A stretch of DNA of 64,000 bases from Podospora pseudoanserina (Eukaryota > Ascomycota > Sordariomycetes > Sordariales > Podosporaceae): positions 2,976,001 to 3,040,000 of the forward strand of contig NC_085923.1 in the NCBI RefSeq assembly GCF_035222485.1, read 5' to 3'. This document shows, piece after piece, positions 35,201-47,118 of the stretch (position 1 is the stretch's first letter; every line of letters starts with the position of its first letter). Under the pieces are notes generated by a model. It was not told the DNA's origin, did no database searches, and was given only the letters and a program-made list of their open reading frames with translations. The position numbers were made by a program, and so were the translations under genes.

Positions 35201-38200
35201 AGAGCCTAGGAACCAGCTGGTTGGGATAGCGCTCTCTGAGAAAAAGATGAAGTTCCCTGCAGATATCTATTCTCTTTGACTGTGATGAGAAACAGATGAT
35301 GCCATCATCTCATTTTGGTCCCCTGCCTTTCTCGGCTTGTGAGTTGACGGAAGGGGTTGGGAGGCCCTGGTACCTACTCTTTGCAGTCTCAATCATGAAG
35401 CCGAATACCTTCTCGTTGGTTCACCGCTGAGGAGGCGAAACGCATTCCGCGGTTCTGGTCGTGATATCAAAGTCTCCCATGGTCCAGGTCCAAACAACCC
35501 CTGCCACCAAAACCATGGTTCCCCGCCCTCGCATCATCTCCTTCCCCGCGTCTTCAGTTATTGCCACGCGCGTCCGCGACAGTCGACAGGCGGACGCGCA
35601 TGATTGGAAACGAAACTCGTGACCTCGCTGGTAAATCGCCCGACCAGGCTGACCCAGCGAGGATTCATGACCACCAGCAAGGGCCGAGAGGATTCATCAG
35701 CAACGACATGTCCGAGGTATCCAGATCCGCAACCGCACCAGCCAAGTCCCCGTTCCGCAAAGGAAGAGGCGTGTGTAGGTCTTCAACAAACTGCGTGTGT
35801 CTTCTTCTGACCACAAAGTTGATATTGGCGGCAACCAGAAATGGATTGCGATCATCGAGTGGATGATACCGGCATTGTCGTACATAGCTTACTTACATAC
35901 ATGCCATGTAAGTGAGGCTTGCATCGCAGACGCTTCTTCATGACTTTCCCCAGTCCACTCACAAGCATCACACATCCCCCGGATCACTCGCACCGCCATA
36001 TTGTGTATGCCGGATAAATGAACAAACAGTAATCTAGGGTCCAGTAAAGACCCCCCTGAGGCTGTCCAGCTGCTTGCCCAGCCCCTAACAAGCCGGCAGT
36101 CCCTCCCACTAAATGGCCTCAGAGACCCCTAATAACATTTAACCGGCCATTTAGCCTGCGGGAGATGGGTGCGCCTCAGCCTTCGGTTGCTGCACTACAC
36201 CACCACCATCTGCATATCAGATGGCATTCCCATGTCATGACAGAAGAAACGAGAAGCGGTCAAGGTCTTGCATAGGCGCGATATTCCTGAGAAAAAAAAT
36301 CGTCAGATGGTTATGCTAAGCCGGTCACTTGGTACAGGATGTCCGGTCCTTGCAATGAGAATCTTCCAGTGACCAGGAGGTTGCGGGCACGTAATGCATG
36401 GATATGCCGAGTCAGGGAAGGTGGGATGAATGAAAACGGAGAAGATAAAATAAAAAAAATAAAAGAGATGAAAAGAAGGTCCCATAACGGGACAGTTACG
36501 GTACTTGGCTGTGCCTCAGCTCGGTCTGGAACTGACTGTTGGTGTCGGGGCCAGGAAACTGTAACCCTCTTGCGTAGGGCTGTCGAGTACGAGAATCATG
36601 GCCTGGCGAAAGGGTTAATGCTTCACGTATAGAAGCTTTATTCTGATTCGTCGCCAGTGGTCGGTTGTAATTGGTCCATATGGAAGGTAAGGGTGAGGCA
36701 GAGACTGGCAACAGTCACATTCACCCTCCTGGAAACATGTCCCCATGGGACGTCTCAATCCCACTCTATGTTATCCTGTCACGCCTGTGTAAGCTGAAGG
36801 CCTCTGGATAGTGGGCTTGTTAGTCTGACCACCCACCGGGAACTCACAAATCACAATCGACTACCGGAACAAAAAGGAACGGTCCGAGGCAGAGACACCC
36901 TGTCTCCCTAGCTTCGCCGGAGTGTTGGCGATATGATGATAATCTGAGATGTGATCCGCTGGTTGAGACAAGTGTGTTACGGTGAAAGGAGCCCTTGATG
37001 TCAGCATTCTATCCCGCGCGATGTAGAGAAGCCCAGACACGTTGTAGTGACTTGTCATCTGGTCAAATCGTAGGGCTGGGCTTGGTCGATCTTGCGGCAC
37101 GATTCTGGAATCAATATCGATCATGTACTCGGTATCGGTGAGAGCGTCGCGTGAGCAACAGAGCTGGAGAGGGGTTGGAACAGGGGTTCCACGACAGAAG
37201 CCATTCTGTCTATCATTCCGGATTTTGAGATTTTGGCGGTGACAAGCAGTTATGCCTTGCATCACGTAGACGACTTGATGACTATCCCCAGTCATTGACC
37301 CCACGCGGGAATTCGACAGTTGGTATCAGATGTACCATCTGTACACATACTGTAATACGGCGCAGTTTGGACCTCCAAATGGAAGGCCTGCGAGAGCAGG
37401 CTCGAATGGCATCAACCGTCCGGAGTCTGGTAGCCATGTGCAGCTACCAACAGGTCATGGGAGGTCTGCGTTGGCTCCAAATCATCTCAGCTACTGTTGC
37501 ACAGAGAACGCAGGAGATTGGCCGGCATCGCGGTGTTGCCCCAGAAGGTCGTGTTATTGCACCGAGCAGTCGTCATACTCGCGGATACTAAACCGAGCCA
37601 TGTGCCACTGATATTTCCACCAGACTAGGGTTGATGCCCCTTCACGATCTCCATTGACACGTTTGGCAAGGTGAAGAAGGCCCTGAAGAATAGGAAACCT
37701 TAAGCGCACCGGCGGAGGCAAGTTAAGGCGGGAGGCATCGTGTCTCGGTTCAGCCCAAGATCAAAGACTTGAGTTCTCTGAAACTTCGAGACAACTTCGC
37801 CATAGAAGAGCACAAAATGTTCCCATGACTTCGAGTTAAGGTGAGCTGGTCTCACATCGACAGCAGTGACGCCACCATTGGAACCGATAAATGCAAGCTG
37901 AAATCCCGGCCGCTCAAAGGAAGAATCTGTGATACCGATGTGCAGCAACCCATGGTCCCGGGTTCGAGATGGTGACACATAACCTCTCGGATTTTCCATC
38001 CCGTTGCGGTGAATAAGGGGTCAGATGGAAAAGTCAACTTCGTATAGGCCTCGTCGCCCTCGAGATGAGCTGATGGCACCAACAGCCTTGGCCTAGGCTA
38101 CACCACGGTGCCCCAGGATGTACAATAGACTGCTGCATCGAAGCATGCACAGAGGGTGTAAGAGCAATATACTGTAAGTCTCCTGGACGCCACTTGGAAC

Positions 38201-39148
38201 CAATCGTCAAGAGAGCCGACCCAACCAGGATTGCCTGGGCACCAAACTGCCGGGATTTGGCGATGCGTTAATTCGGGGTCAAATCTATGACCGTTGTATG
38301 TCCGCGTCGGGAGCAACGGGTTGGTAGGATCGAGGGATTGCTGAGATGGATGGGTCGGTCGAACGGTGTCCGTGATGCTTCGCTGGGAGGATAAGTGGTC
38401 AAACCGGCGCGGGCAGACATCCTACGGGCCCGAGAATGCAATGACTTGCAGCCGAAGGAGCCATGCCATGAGGTGAGGACGCCACGATATCAAGTGCCGT
38501 TGTAGCCCCCAAGGAGAAAACCGGCACGGTCGGGCAAGAAGTGCGACTGGAAATTAGCTGTCTGTGTCAAAGGTTACAGAGCAGGAGACTCAGCCCATCT
38601 TCTCCTGAATTGTCTTCCTTGCGTTCCGTTTCTCTACCAGTCACCGTCCAGTCTCTTGGGGGGCTGACCACCACGATCCGTGAAGTGCTGTTGCAATATG
38701 CGGTGCCATGGGCACAAAGGGGCGGTGAATCAACGTTTTGTCCCAGATGGCCCTCCGAAGACAGGCAAAAAAAAATTTTTAAAAAAAAAAAAAAAATGAT
38801 AAATTCACAGATAATCGATAATTATATATTTGTGTGAGCGGCGAATCGAAGAGATGGAAGGAGCGCTGTCTTCCGTGTGTTTTGTTCTCAAGAAAGAGCA
38901 AACCGAAAATATGACGTACTTCCCACTTTGTCTTGGTAAATCACTACTGCTTAGGCCAGCCCAACTGGAGAGACATCTAGATGCACTCGACGTCGGGTCC
39001 ATAATGATACAGTTCTTGATTCCTGAATTATCTCATAATCAAGGCACGATGCAAAGAAGACTGATGCTGGTGATACAGAGCCCTTTAGAACTGAGAGTGC
39101 TGTAGACAAACATACTGTGGATGATTTTAAAGACCGATGCTCCACTTT
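32244..39148. other. 6.9-kb gene-poor stretch
   Basis: No gene that I can support. Several minus-strand frames between 36861 and 38316 read as protein-like fragments in different frames; see the findings. Short homopolymers occur at 38767-38796 (A/T). The remainder shows stops in all frames at the density expected of non-coding DNA. Confidence 0.4.
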
Positions 39149-39711
39149 TCACCAATTTACAGGGGAGCTTCCCCAGATTTTCAGGTGGGCATGGCCTGGA
39201 AATTCCGTCTCCGTCCCCATGGAGCAGTGACCCAGCTTCCCCGGATTCTTCAATTTATCGACAACCCTAGCAGCAATATCAACGGCATGGTCACCATCAC
39301 ATAGGAACTTCATCGCAGAATGCCAGATACATCTGGGCCAGTTCACAGGTACTTCTTTCTTTTCCATGGCAATCGGCCCGTCCGAAGCACAATCAACGTC
39401 AATCTCGCCTCCGTGGAAAGACGGAACCTCGCGATGAATGGGATGGCGCTGTAAACCCCCGCTGAGCCTTGGCCTCGCAGCATCCCATTCCTTGCAGCAT
39501 ATTTCGTTCCCGCCATCGCCGAACCAACATCGTCAAAGTCCCGTACTTCCGTATACAACCTATCTCTACCACGTGGGAGGATGAAAGACAACCCGCCTGC
39601 CTCTTCTGGCACTGTTGCACTCTTCACGGGATCACTGCTAACAACTCCGTCAGCCAACGCCAGCAACCAACCTACACACGATCCTAGGCCTATAGCAAAT
39701 CCTCTCACCAT
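39149..39711 (-). CDS. Candidate small secreted protein (weak gene model)
   Basis: A true ATG at 39711 opens a frame with a likely signal peptide: MVRG, then the hydrophobic stretch FAIGLGSCVGWLLALA, a plausible cleavage zone around GVVSSD. The open frame alone gives 122 aa. A better C-terminal half lies in another frame, containing GEIDVDCASDGPIAM and ending SSPVNW, with four cysteines. They can be joined by a 98-bp intron, 39546 (GTACGG) to 39449 (TTTACAG), giving exons 39711-39547 and 39448-39149 and a 154-aa product. No CTAAC branch site is visible, so this may instead be a frameshifted remnant. I recognise no family. Small, Cys-containing and secreted is the profile of a fungal effector-like protein, but that is inference. 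Confidence 0.3.
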
Positions 39712-42261
39712 TCACTATTCATCCATGGTTCGCAGTGGCTGACTCGACCCAGTCACTCATACTTTCTCCGGATACCTCGTAGCCAAACCTGTCAGCAATG
39801 CCATCCGGGGAAACACTATAGATGCCGCCGGCGCTGACGCACACCATTCTCATGATAAGCTGCAGTGCATAAACATATCATGGGAATTTACTACCGGCAG
39901 CTACAACACCGCACTATATGTCCGAAGCCACCCAGCCTATCAGTCCAGGTACAGATCCGTACACATCTCCAACTATAGTCAGCAAACGATTACCATTACC
40001 GAATTCGTCCAACACAAACCTCCCTTCAGTGGGGGTTCACATCTCACCTCTATCTACCCTGTTGACTGTTCCCCTCTGGTCAAACCTGACCACTCACCTC
40101 GCTCAAATCTGTCTGGTCTATATGTAATGTAGGTAGCCTACGGGAAAGCAGTGTAAGACGACGATCTACGAAAGGCGCACCACTCTTCCTGCAGTGATAC
40201 ACTTACACACAAGGCACCATCACCCCCACCCCCTCAAAATATCCCCAAGGCTGCAACTTTTTAAAAGTCACTTGACGACCACAAATGAGGCGTAAAGCAC
40301 ACCAGAAATGAACAAGATCGGCCGGTTCTCCCCCGAATCCGAGTCTTTGCCTATCGGTGGTTTTACTCATCCTCAAACAGCAATGCAATAGACACAGCAT
40401 TGTGCACATGACCCCTTTTTTGCAGGACGTTTTGCCCCTCGGTAAGGCCTGTACCGCTCTACTCGGAGGCGAGACACCCGGACTATGGAACACAGACGAC
40501 CTAAGGTACAACAAAACACGGGAACAGCAACATCACATTCTCCTTTTTTACACCTACAGCGATCCATTCCGCCCCAGGCTCTGCATATATATAGATTACG
40601 TGCTGTTGTATAAGCGAGGGCAACTGCCATTTATTACTCGACTCCCGACTTTCCCATATTGTGTTTGCGGATCTAACCCAAGCAACGTGATCGCCGGATA
40701 GAGAGTCACACTTGTGGAAAACAGCCGAGAGAAAATAAGGTGGAAAATCCGGGGTAAAATTAAAACCATCAAACCATAGCCAAGACTCTTCAAAAAGCTG
40801 TCAGCTGCCACACACTTGTATTTCTCAGGGTCTACGGATATCAGGGTCCAGCTTCCAAGCCCCGAAGAAAAAAGCCGGAACTAACTCCCGACCTTCCTAC
40901 CGTAGGCATCGTGACTTACACAGCCGTTGCCTGGATGACTTTTGCGCGGCGGCGGTACCTTAAGGGTCTGCCAAAGGGTCCATCCACCAGCGGTAAACGG
41001 GGAAGTCTAGTCTATCCGTTTCTTGTCTCAGTTCCCACACCCTTTTGTCGGGTGCTCGGGTGAGTGTTGACCCTGAAGACCCTGAATATACCGTCGTGTG
41101 GACCCTTTGAACTGCTAGATAGAAAATGTCAAAAGGTCACAAGTTCACGTAGTTTTACCGCCAAGACCGAGACTTTCCATCAGTGGTCTCCTAGGAGGGC
41201 GACTGAGACACCGATACGCATGGCTTACACCCTCCTCTCTACTTTACCGCAACTAGCTCTGCCATGAGAGCTGTGATGAACTTGTAAATAGGTAGTTCTG
41301 AGTAGCATCACACAGCGTAAACGACAGGGCTGCAGTGAACAAACCACCCCCCCCCCAGAATAGAATCATTTCTCCATCACGAGGCCTTGAATTTCATCTG
41401 TTTTGGTTCACTGCTCCGGCGCCAGTGACAGTGACAGCACGTTGTCATAAGCGCCGGCTATTCTCACCCATTCGTAGTTTCAACGGCTACCCAACGGCCA
41501 CGCATTACAAAAAGTCGAACTGTTCACGCGAAGCTCGGCGGCTGCACCGCTCATCCGTAAAAACTGCAAACGGTATCTTTTTTTGTGTTTCGGAGCTGAG
41601 TTGGAAAAGAGTTTGAGCTGAGTTAAGCCACAGGTACCAGTGAAACTCAGCCCCTGGTGTCGTTGGCCTGCTGACCTCAGGTTTTGTGGCTCAAAGTTGC
41701 TTGGCCAATCCAATTGAGTCTTTACATCAAAGACTCAAAGGAATAGTTTTAGACAGAGGGGCTGACATGACTGTGGAGGTAAGAGGATTGTCGGCGTGGC
41801 ATTGAGCCAGTTGGGTTGATGACGAGATATTTCTGATGATGGACTGTTGATCCACGACGAATGATCGTCGAGATAGTTGACAAAGTTGTTGTTCAGACCG
41901 GAAATGAGAGAGAGAGAGACTTACTGACCGTTTTGGCAACTCCACCAAACTTACCCATCACGAATTCCAATTCTGCTTCCGTTCCAACAGGCTGCTAATT
42001 GATCAGCTAAATTAAACAATAAATCTCAGCCTCTTGTTTGTGTTCGTCATCGTGGATTCTCTCCACCACCAGCAGGCAAGACATCGTCATGGCATCAACA
42101 ATCCCAACCCCACCGGCCCCGTCAGTAAGGGTGTTTCCTACCTTAGTCTGCAGGCAAGAGGTGGTTGAACAAGTGAGGGCATCCACACCAAGACGGGTCC
42201 AACATGCGGACCTAGAAAAAAACACGTCCCGGTAGCATGACACCTTCTCACGGGGCTATGT

Positions 42262-42294
<33 letters not shown>

Positions 42295-42295
42295 G
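42262..42295. repeat. (AAC)n microsatellite
   Basis: About eleven AAC units in intergenic DNA, read as poly-Cys or poly-Asn in chance frames. Confidence 0.9.
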
Positions 42296-45200
42296 CAAGT
42301 GCTGTTTCCTCCTCGCCTCACGTGGGCTAGATGGAGGACACCCATTTGATCACCCCCTCCTCCCATTCTCGCCATGGCCGCCACAGCACGACATCGACTA
42401 CGGAGTTGTTGAAATAAACCGGTTCTGCCCGTCAAATTGAAAGAAACAAACATTGAGAGAAAGAGGGGCAGGGCAGCTCCGCTTTCAGGCTCTCTCGGCT
42501 TATATCGGTCAGGCTCCTCTGCAATACATATGCAACTCTCGCGATGCCTGCCTACACGCGGGATAGTGTTGATAATAATAAGGACAGCAGTTAGAAACAC
42601 GTAAACATAATCCAAGCATGGAGGTCGTGGGGGGGAGGGGGGCTCATGAAAAAAGAAGTCAGGCGGACTCGCAGAGAAACTCTTTTCATCAGCGGGCATC
42701 CGGGCCTGTGAGAGGCCTTCAATGAGCGGGGGGGAGGGTTCCGGCGAAGGCGGGGTTGACGGCCGGGCGGGGCGGGAGGGGTAGAGGTAGAGGTAAGGCG
42801 CTGCTGCGGTGGGATTCCATTTCTCGGTTTGTTTGTGTCCCTCAGGGTTGTCCCTGTCGGCCCGTTGTATCAGGAGGGAAGCAGGGAAAAAGCTTTTGTT
42901 ACCAGAGATCGTGTGGTCACAAGGTTGCGACTTGTGAGCTGGCAAAGGCCCAACGTGCAAGGAAAACCCCTCGGACAAGGAAAGACTGGTTTTGGCAGGA
43001 GGAGTTTGGACGAGACGGTTAGGTAAGATTGTAAGGCAGGAGCGCGGGACGGCGGCATGGCAGTAAGGGATTTATTTGAGCGTCAGAAGCCTGGTTTCCA
43101 ATCGACATTGCCAGCGCGCGAAACGTCAGTCGAAAAGCTTGAGTGCTGCGAATCGCATCAATCATGTCGAGTGTGTGGCTATTCGTTCATGTGACTCGCC
43201 AAGCTGGGGTCTAGATCTGGGGTAAAATGCGGCGCAGTCAAGCACTCGGCAGCGCCACACCCGCATCGCCCGAACTCCTCCCGAGTTATCGCCAAGGCCC
43301 ACCAGCCACATGACCGACAGACAGGCACGTGGACGCTGTGGATCATTCATGCTGTTCAATGCCTTTCGAACCTCAACTCAACAGGCTGCCGTTCGGAGCT
43401 TCCGTTCATGTCCACCTGGCCATCACAATTCAGGACAGCGGCATGTTTGAGTCCTATACCAAAAGCAGAAGGCTCGACACAGACTTCCCTCAACCTCCGA
43501 GGCTGACAAAAGCCTCAATTTCTGCTGGCCGGGGGAAGAAAACCCTTCAAAAAACTCTGCTAGCCTCGCGAACGGGGCCGTTTCTTGCATCGTGAACATG
43601 GGTCGGCACTAGGCAGTCGGGCCGTGGCCGGTGGAGAGACAGAGGCAAGCACAGCATCCAGCATTGCATCGCACGCCAGCCCGGGGGGCACAAAGGTCCA
43701 CCAGATGGGGAAGAGCAAAATCCTAAAGGTGAGGAATGCTAATTGCACCCGGGGGATTGGTGAAAATGCCACGGCGTAATTTACCAACGACCACCCGCGC
43801 CGGACAGAGAGACGGTGAGCCGGAGGCTTCATTACGGGACGGCGGCGGTAAAAAGGAATATAACGGCGACGGCGCGGCGATGACGACTACGAGAATGCCC
43901 ATTACCCCGAGATCAAGTGCAACTCCACTTGTTCTGGAAAACCCAAACCCGATTTCAAATCCCTTCTTCCTAGCTCATCAGGATAATATCAACATCAATT
44001 TTTAACAAAGTATCGTATACCTAGGCAATTCAACCGGTCGACCACGTGCCGGTTAATTTACCTCGTTGAAGCTATAACCTCCGGCAATGACTGACAGCTG
44101 CGATGCGAGGCTGATGAACAAGAGACATGACATGGATGAAAATAACCGTCGGGACGGCACTGCGAGGCTAGCTACGTACGACATCATACGGCCGGTTGAG
44201 GAGTGTTATTTTTTTTCTCACTCGTTTATTTTAGCTGCTGCGGATAGGTAGCGGATGCGAGTCTGTCGTGAGTCCTGCAGTTGCTGCAATGCAACGGCCG
44301 CTATTGAAGTCTCTTGCACTTTGATGGTGAAACGGTGACCGCTCTTTCACTTACTCAACTTTCCAAGCCCATCTCACAGACGCACCGAGGTATCGCCTAT
44401 CTGGATGGAGCCTCACCAGGACACTCAATTTCGCAAGGCTGAGGAGTTCCCAACAACAGGTTCCAACATCTCATTGACCTTGAATACCTTATATCCCCCC
44501 ATCACCAACAGAATGGTCAATCGCACTCGCTTACCCTCCACCTCGGGTTTCGGTTCTGCGCAAACGACAGCTCGCTTCTGCTGCTGCCACCCACGGATTC
44601 GGGATTTTCTCTTTTGCTCTTCCTCGGCTGGAAGGACCGATATACCTGAAAATAAGTCTCATGCAAAAATTTACCTCGAACGCAAATGTAACCCTGAGAC
44701 TGAATTCCCCACAGTGCATCCTTGGGGGTAGGTTTTGGAGCTTTATTTTGATAAGGTGGTATCCGTTCCCTGGTAGGTCCTCCAAGCGATCCAGACACGA
44801 GCGACCGTTGCCCAGGGCTGAGAGGAGGTTTGACGATGTCACTGTCAAAACCGATGAAGACCCTTCGGAGGGAGGAAGGAAGGAAGGGGTGGATGTGGCC
44901 TTTGGTGAGCGGGAGGGACTCCTGACGATGAATGAGTGTTGATATTGGGGGTTGGTATTTTTTTTTGCTTGGCGTGAATGATTAACCAGCTCACCGTTTT
45001 TGGGTGAGTATTAACGGTTTTCTCCACACAGGTGGTTCGGCTTTTGGTGGAGACGTAACGTCACTGATCAACGAAACGGTACATACACTTTGCGATATGC
45101 ACAACATTTTGTCGACTTTTCTGATCACCGCTTTTTTTTGTATCGTCATTGAAAACTGGAAAAGGTCTAAGGAACAGTGCAAGATCGGCAAAGACTGCCA

Positions 45201-45403
45201 AGTTTATGAGTTGATGTTTTGGGCAAAGGGGTGATCTCTCGTGGTGACCTGGTGGCAGTGAACGAGACAGGCTTCACTCACTGCCATGCCGTCACCGTCT
45301 ACTACCAATTGAGATGGTCTCGGGGAGAGTCTCGGTCGTATACACCAACATATGTCTAAGTCTCGCTAATCGTGAATATCAGCGCAGGGAGGAGATGTTC
45401 CGC

Positions 45404-45437
45404 AAAAAAAAAAAAAAAAAAAGAAAGAAAAAAAAAG
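45404..45437. repeat. A-rich tract
   Basis: A run of A with two interspersed G (AAAGAAAGAAA pattern), about 34 bases. Confidence 0.8.
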
Positions 45438-47087
45438 GGAGAGCTACCCGTGGTTTTGTTTTGAACATCCCAGATTTTGCAAAATCTGATATCATATATC
45501 CCCGCGCTATGATGATGTAAGGGAGACCAAGACAGTCCACTGTATGTGTCTCTCCATCTGTATGATTCACCTTTTGACGCGCCCCTGCTTTTTCTGCGTT
45601 TTTGATAGACATCAAAACTCCAACCAACTGGAGACTGGCAACCGTTCATCATTATGCGGGGAGGGTAAGTCGATCGTTTTCGGGGTCCCATTTGACAGTC
45701 CGCTGCGGGGAGCGGGGAAGGAAGATGGCGGCTCCGGGGTTCTCGGAATGGGCAGGGCCGGCTTTCTTTCCTCGGGAGTTCGGTTAGATGGGAGCTTAAA
45801 AGCTCGGTATACAACGCCGCTACTACTCGGCAGCCATTTACTAGTTATTCCGAATTTGGGTCATGGTTGCGAAAAGCAAACAGTACCTACATTTTTATCG
45901 AGGGCTGCGGTGGGAAATTTAATGACCTCGGAGGGGGTAGCTGCATGACGAGAAACAAAGAAAAAAAAAGGTCAGGTCTTACAGATCGTCGAACGGCGTG
46001 ATCTATCCGATGTAGGTGGCCGGATTTAGAGTGCATTTCAGCCAGCCCTCGACGATTTTGAGAACAGGAGGTTGATGTAGACCCAACTACTCGGTCATTG
46101 GCATCTCTCCCAAGTACGTATTGAATGCAACACACTACCAATGCATAGTCCTGCAATTAACCTGTATGTCAGCAAGCAAGCAAGCAAATCAATCACCAAC
46201 TAGCCGTAGTAGTACTTACTAGCAGCCTCGAGAGGCTGCATAAGAGGGAGGGCAACTGCGGCGTCCGCATGTTGTCTCATCCCCTGTTCTTGATATAGCC
46301 GCATTGGCACACCCTCCCATGGTTACTCTCACGAGAAAGAAAATGTAGGTTTTATTTTGTCTCTGTCTGTTTGAGTGTGATGAGGGCACATGAAAAACGA
46401 GGGCAACGGTTGCCCACAGACTGTCTTGTATCGCGCCATGAGAAAACGAGGTCTAGATGTTGGTAGTGATAGGAGACCGTTTCGATTTACCAAAACGTGT
46501 TTCTTAGAGATCAGAGTCTGTGTTGTGAGACTGACATGAACTACCCAAGGGGTCTAGAATCTCGAAACAGAGGTCGAAACACGATCTGCGTTCGCAGGTT
46601 ATAAGAGAGTGTTCATATGATAGCTGTCAAAACCGGGAACAAAGCTGAGTCGAGAAAATGCTTGGTGTGTATAAAAGCAAGAAACGTGTGCCATCGTGTT
46701 CCGGTAACTTGGATGGGTGTGTCCTGCAAAGTTGAACCAATCTGCCGGCTTGGTGATCAATCTATCTGATGCAGGACTCGGCGCTGCAAGCAATTAAATT
46801 GATTTGCGATAGATGACTGCAGCCACCTACGACAAAATGCAACTCATGGAACCTGTGCCTGTTTGCCTGTCGACTCCTCGCCCGAGAAGCTACATCATGT
46901 CGTGACATCCGTACTCCGGCTCCGGTTTGTGGTTTATTTTCCAATCCATATCAGTTCTCACATTTATCTGACTTCAGCTGACAGGCGGGATATGTTTGAA
47001 TCAAACCAACCGGCCGGGGAAGAATCCAGGTTTCCGGCGCGGACAGATCTCTGGGACGATCCGCAGCGAGCAAATCCAGGGGTTGGT

Positions 47088-47118
47088 CATCACACATCAT
47101 CACACATCATCACACTTC
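47088..47118. repeat. Short tandem decamer (CATCACACAT)
   Basis: About three copies of a 10-base unit CATCACACAT, with a degenerate continuation into CACTTCACAT. Confidence 0.7.

Noticed and set aside
39149-39711. KP4-like or Hce2-like killer/necrosis protein
   Set aside because: The cysteine spacing and motifs of those families are absent, so only a generic secreted candidate is listed.
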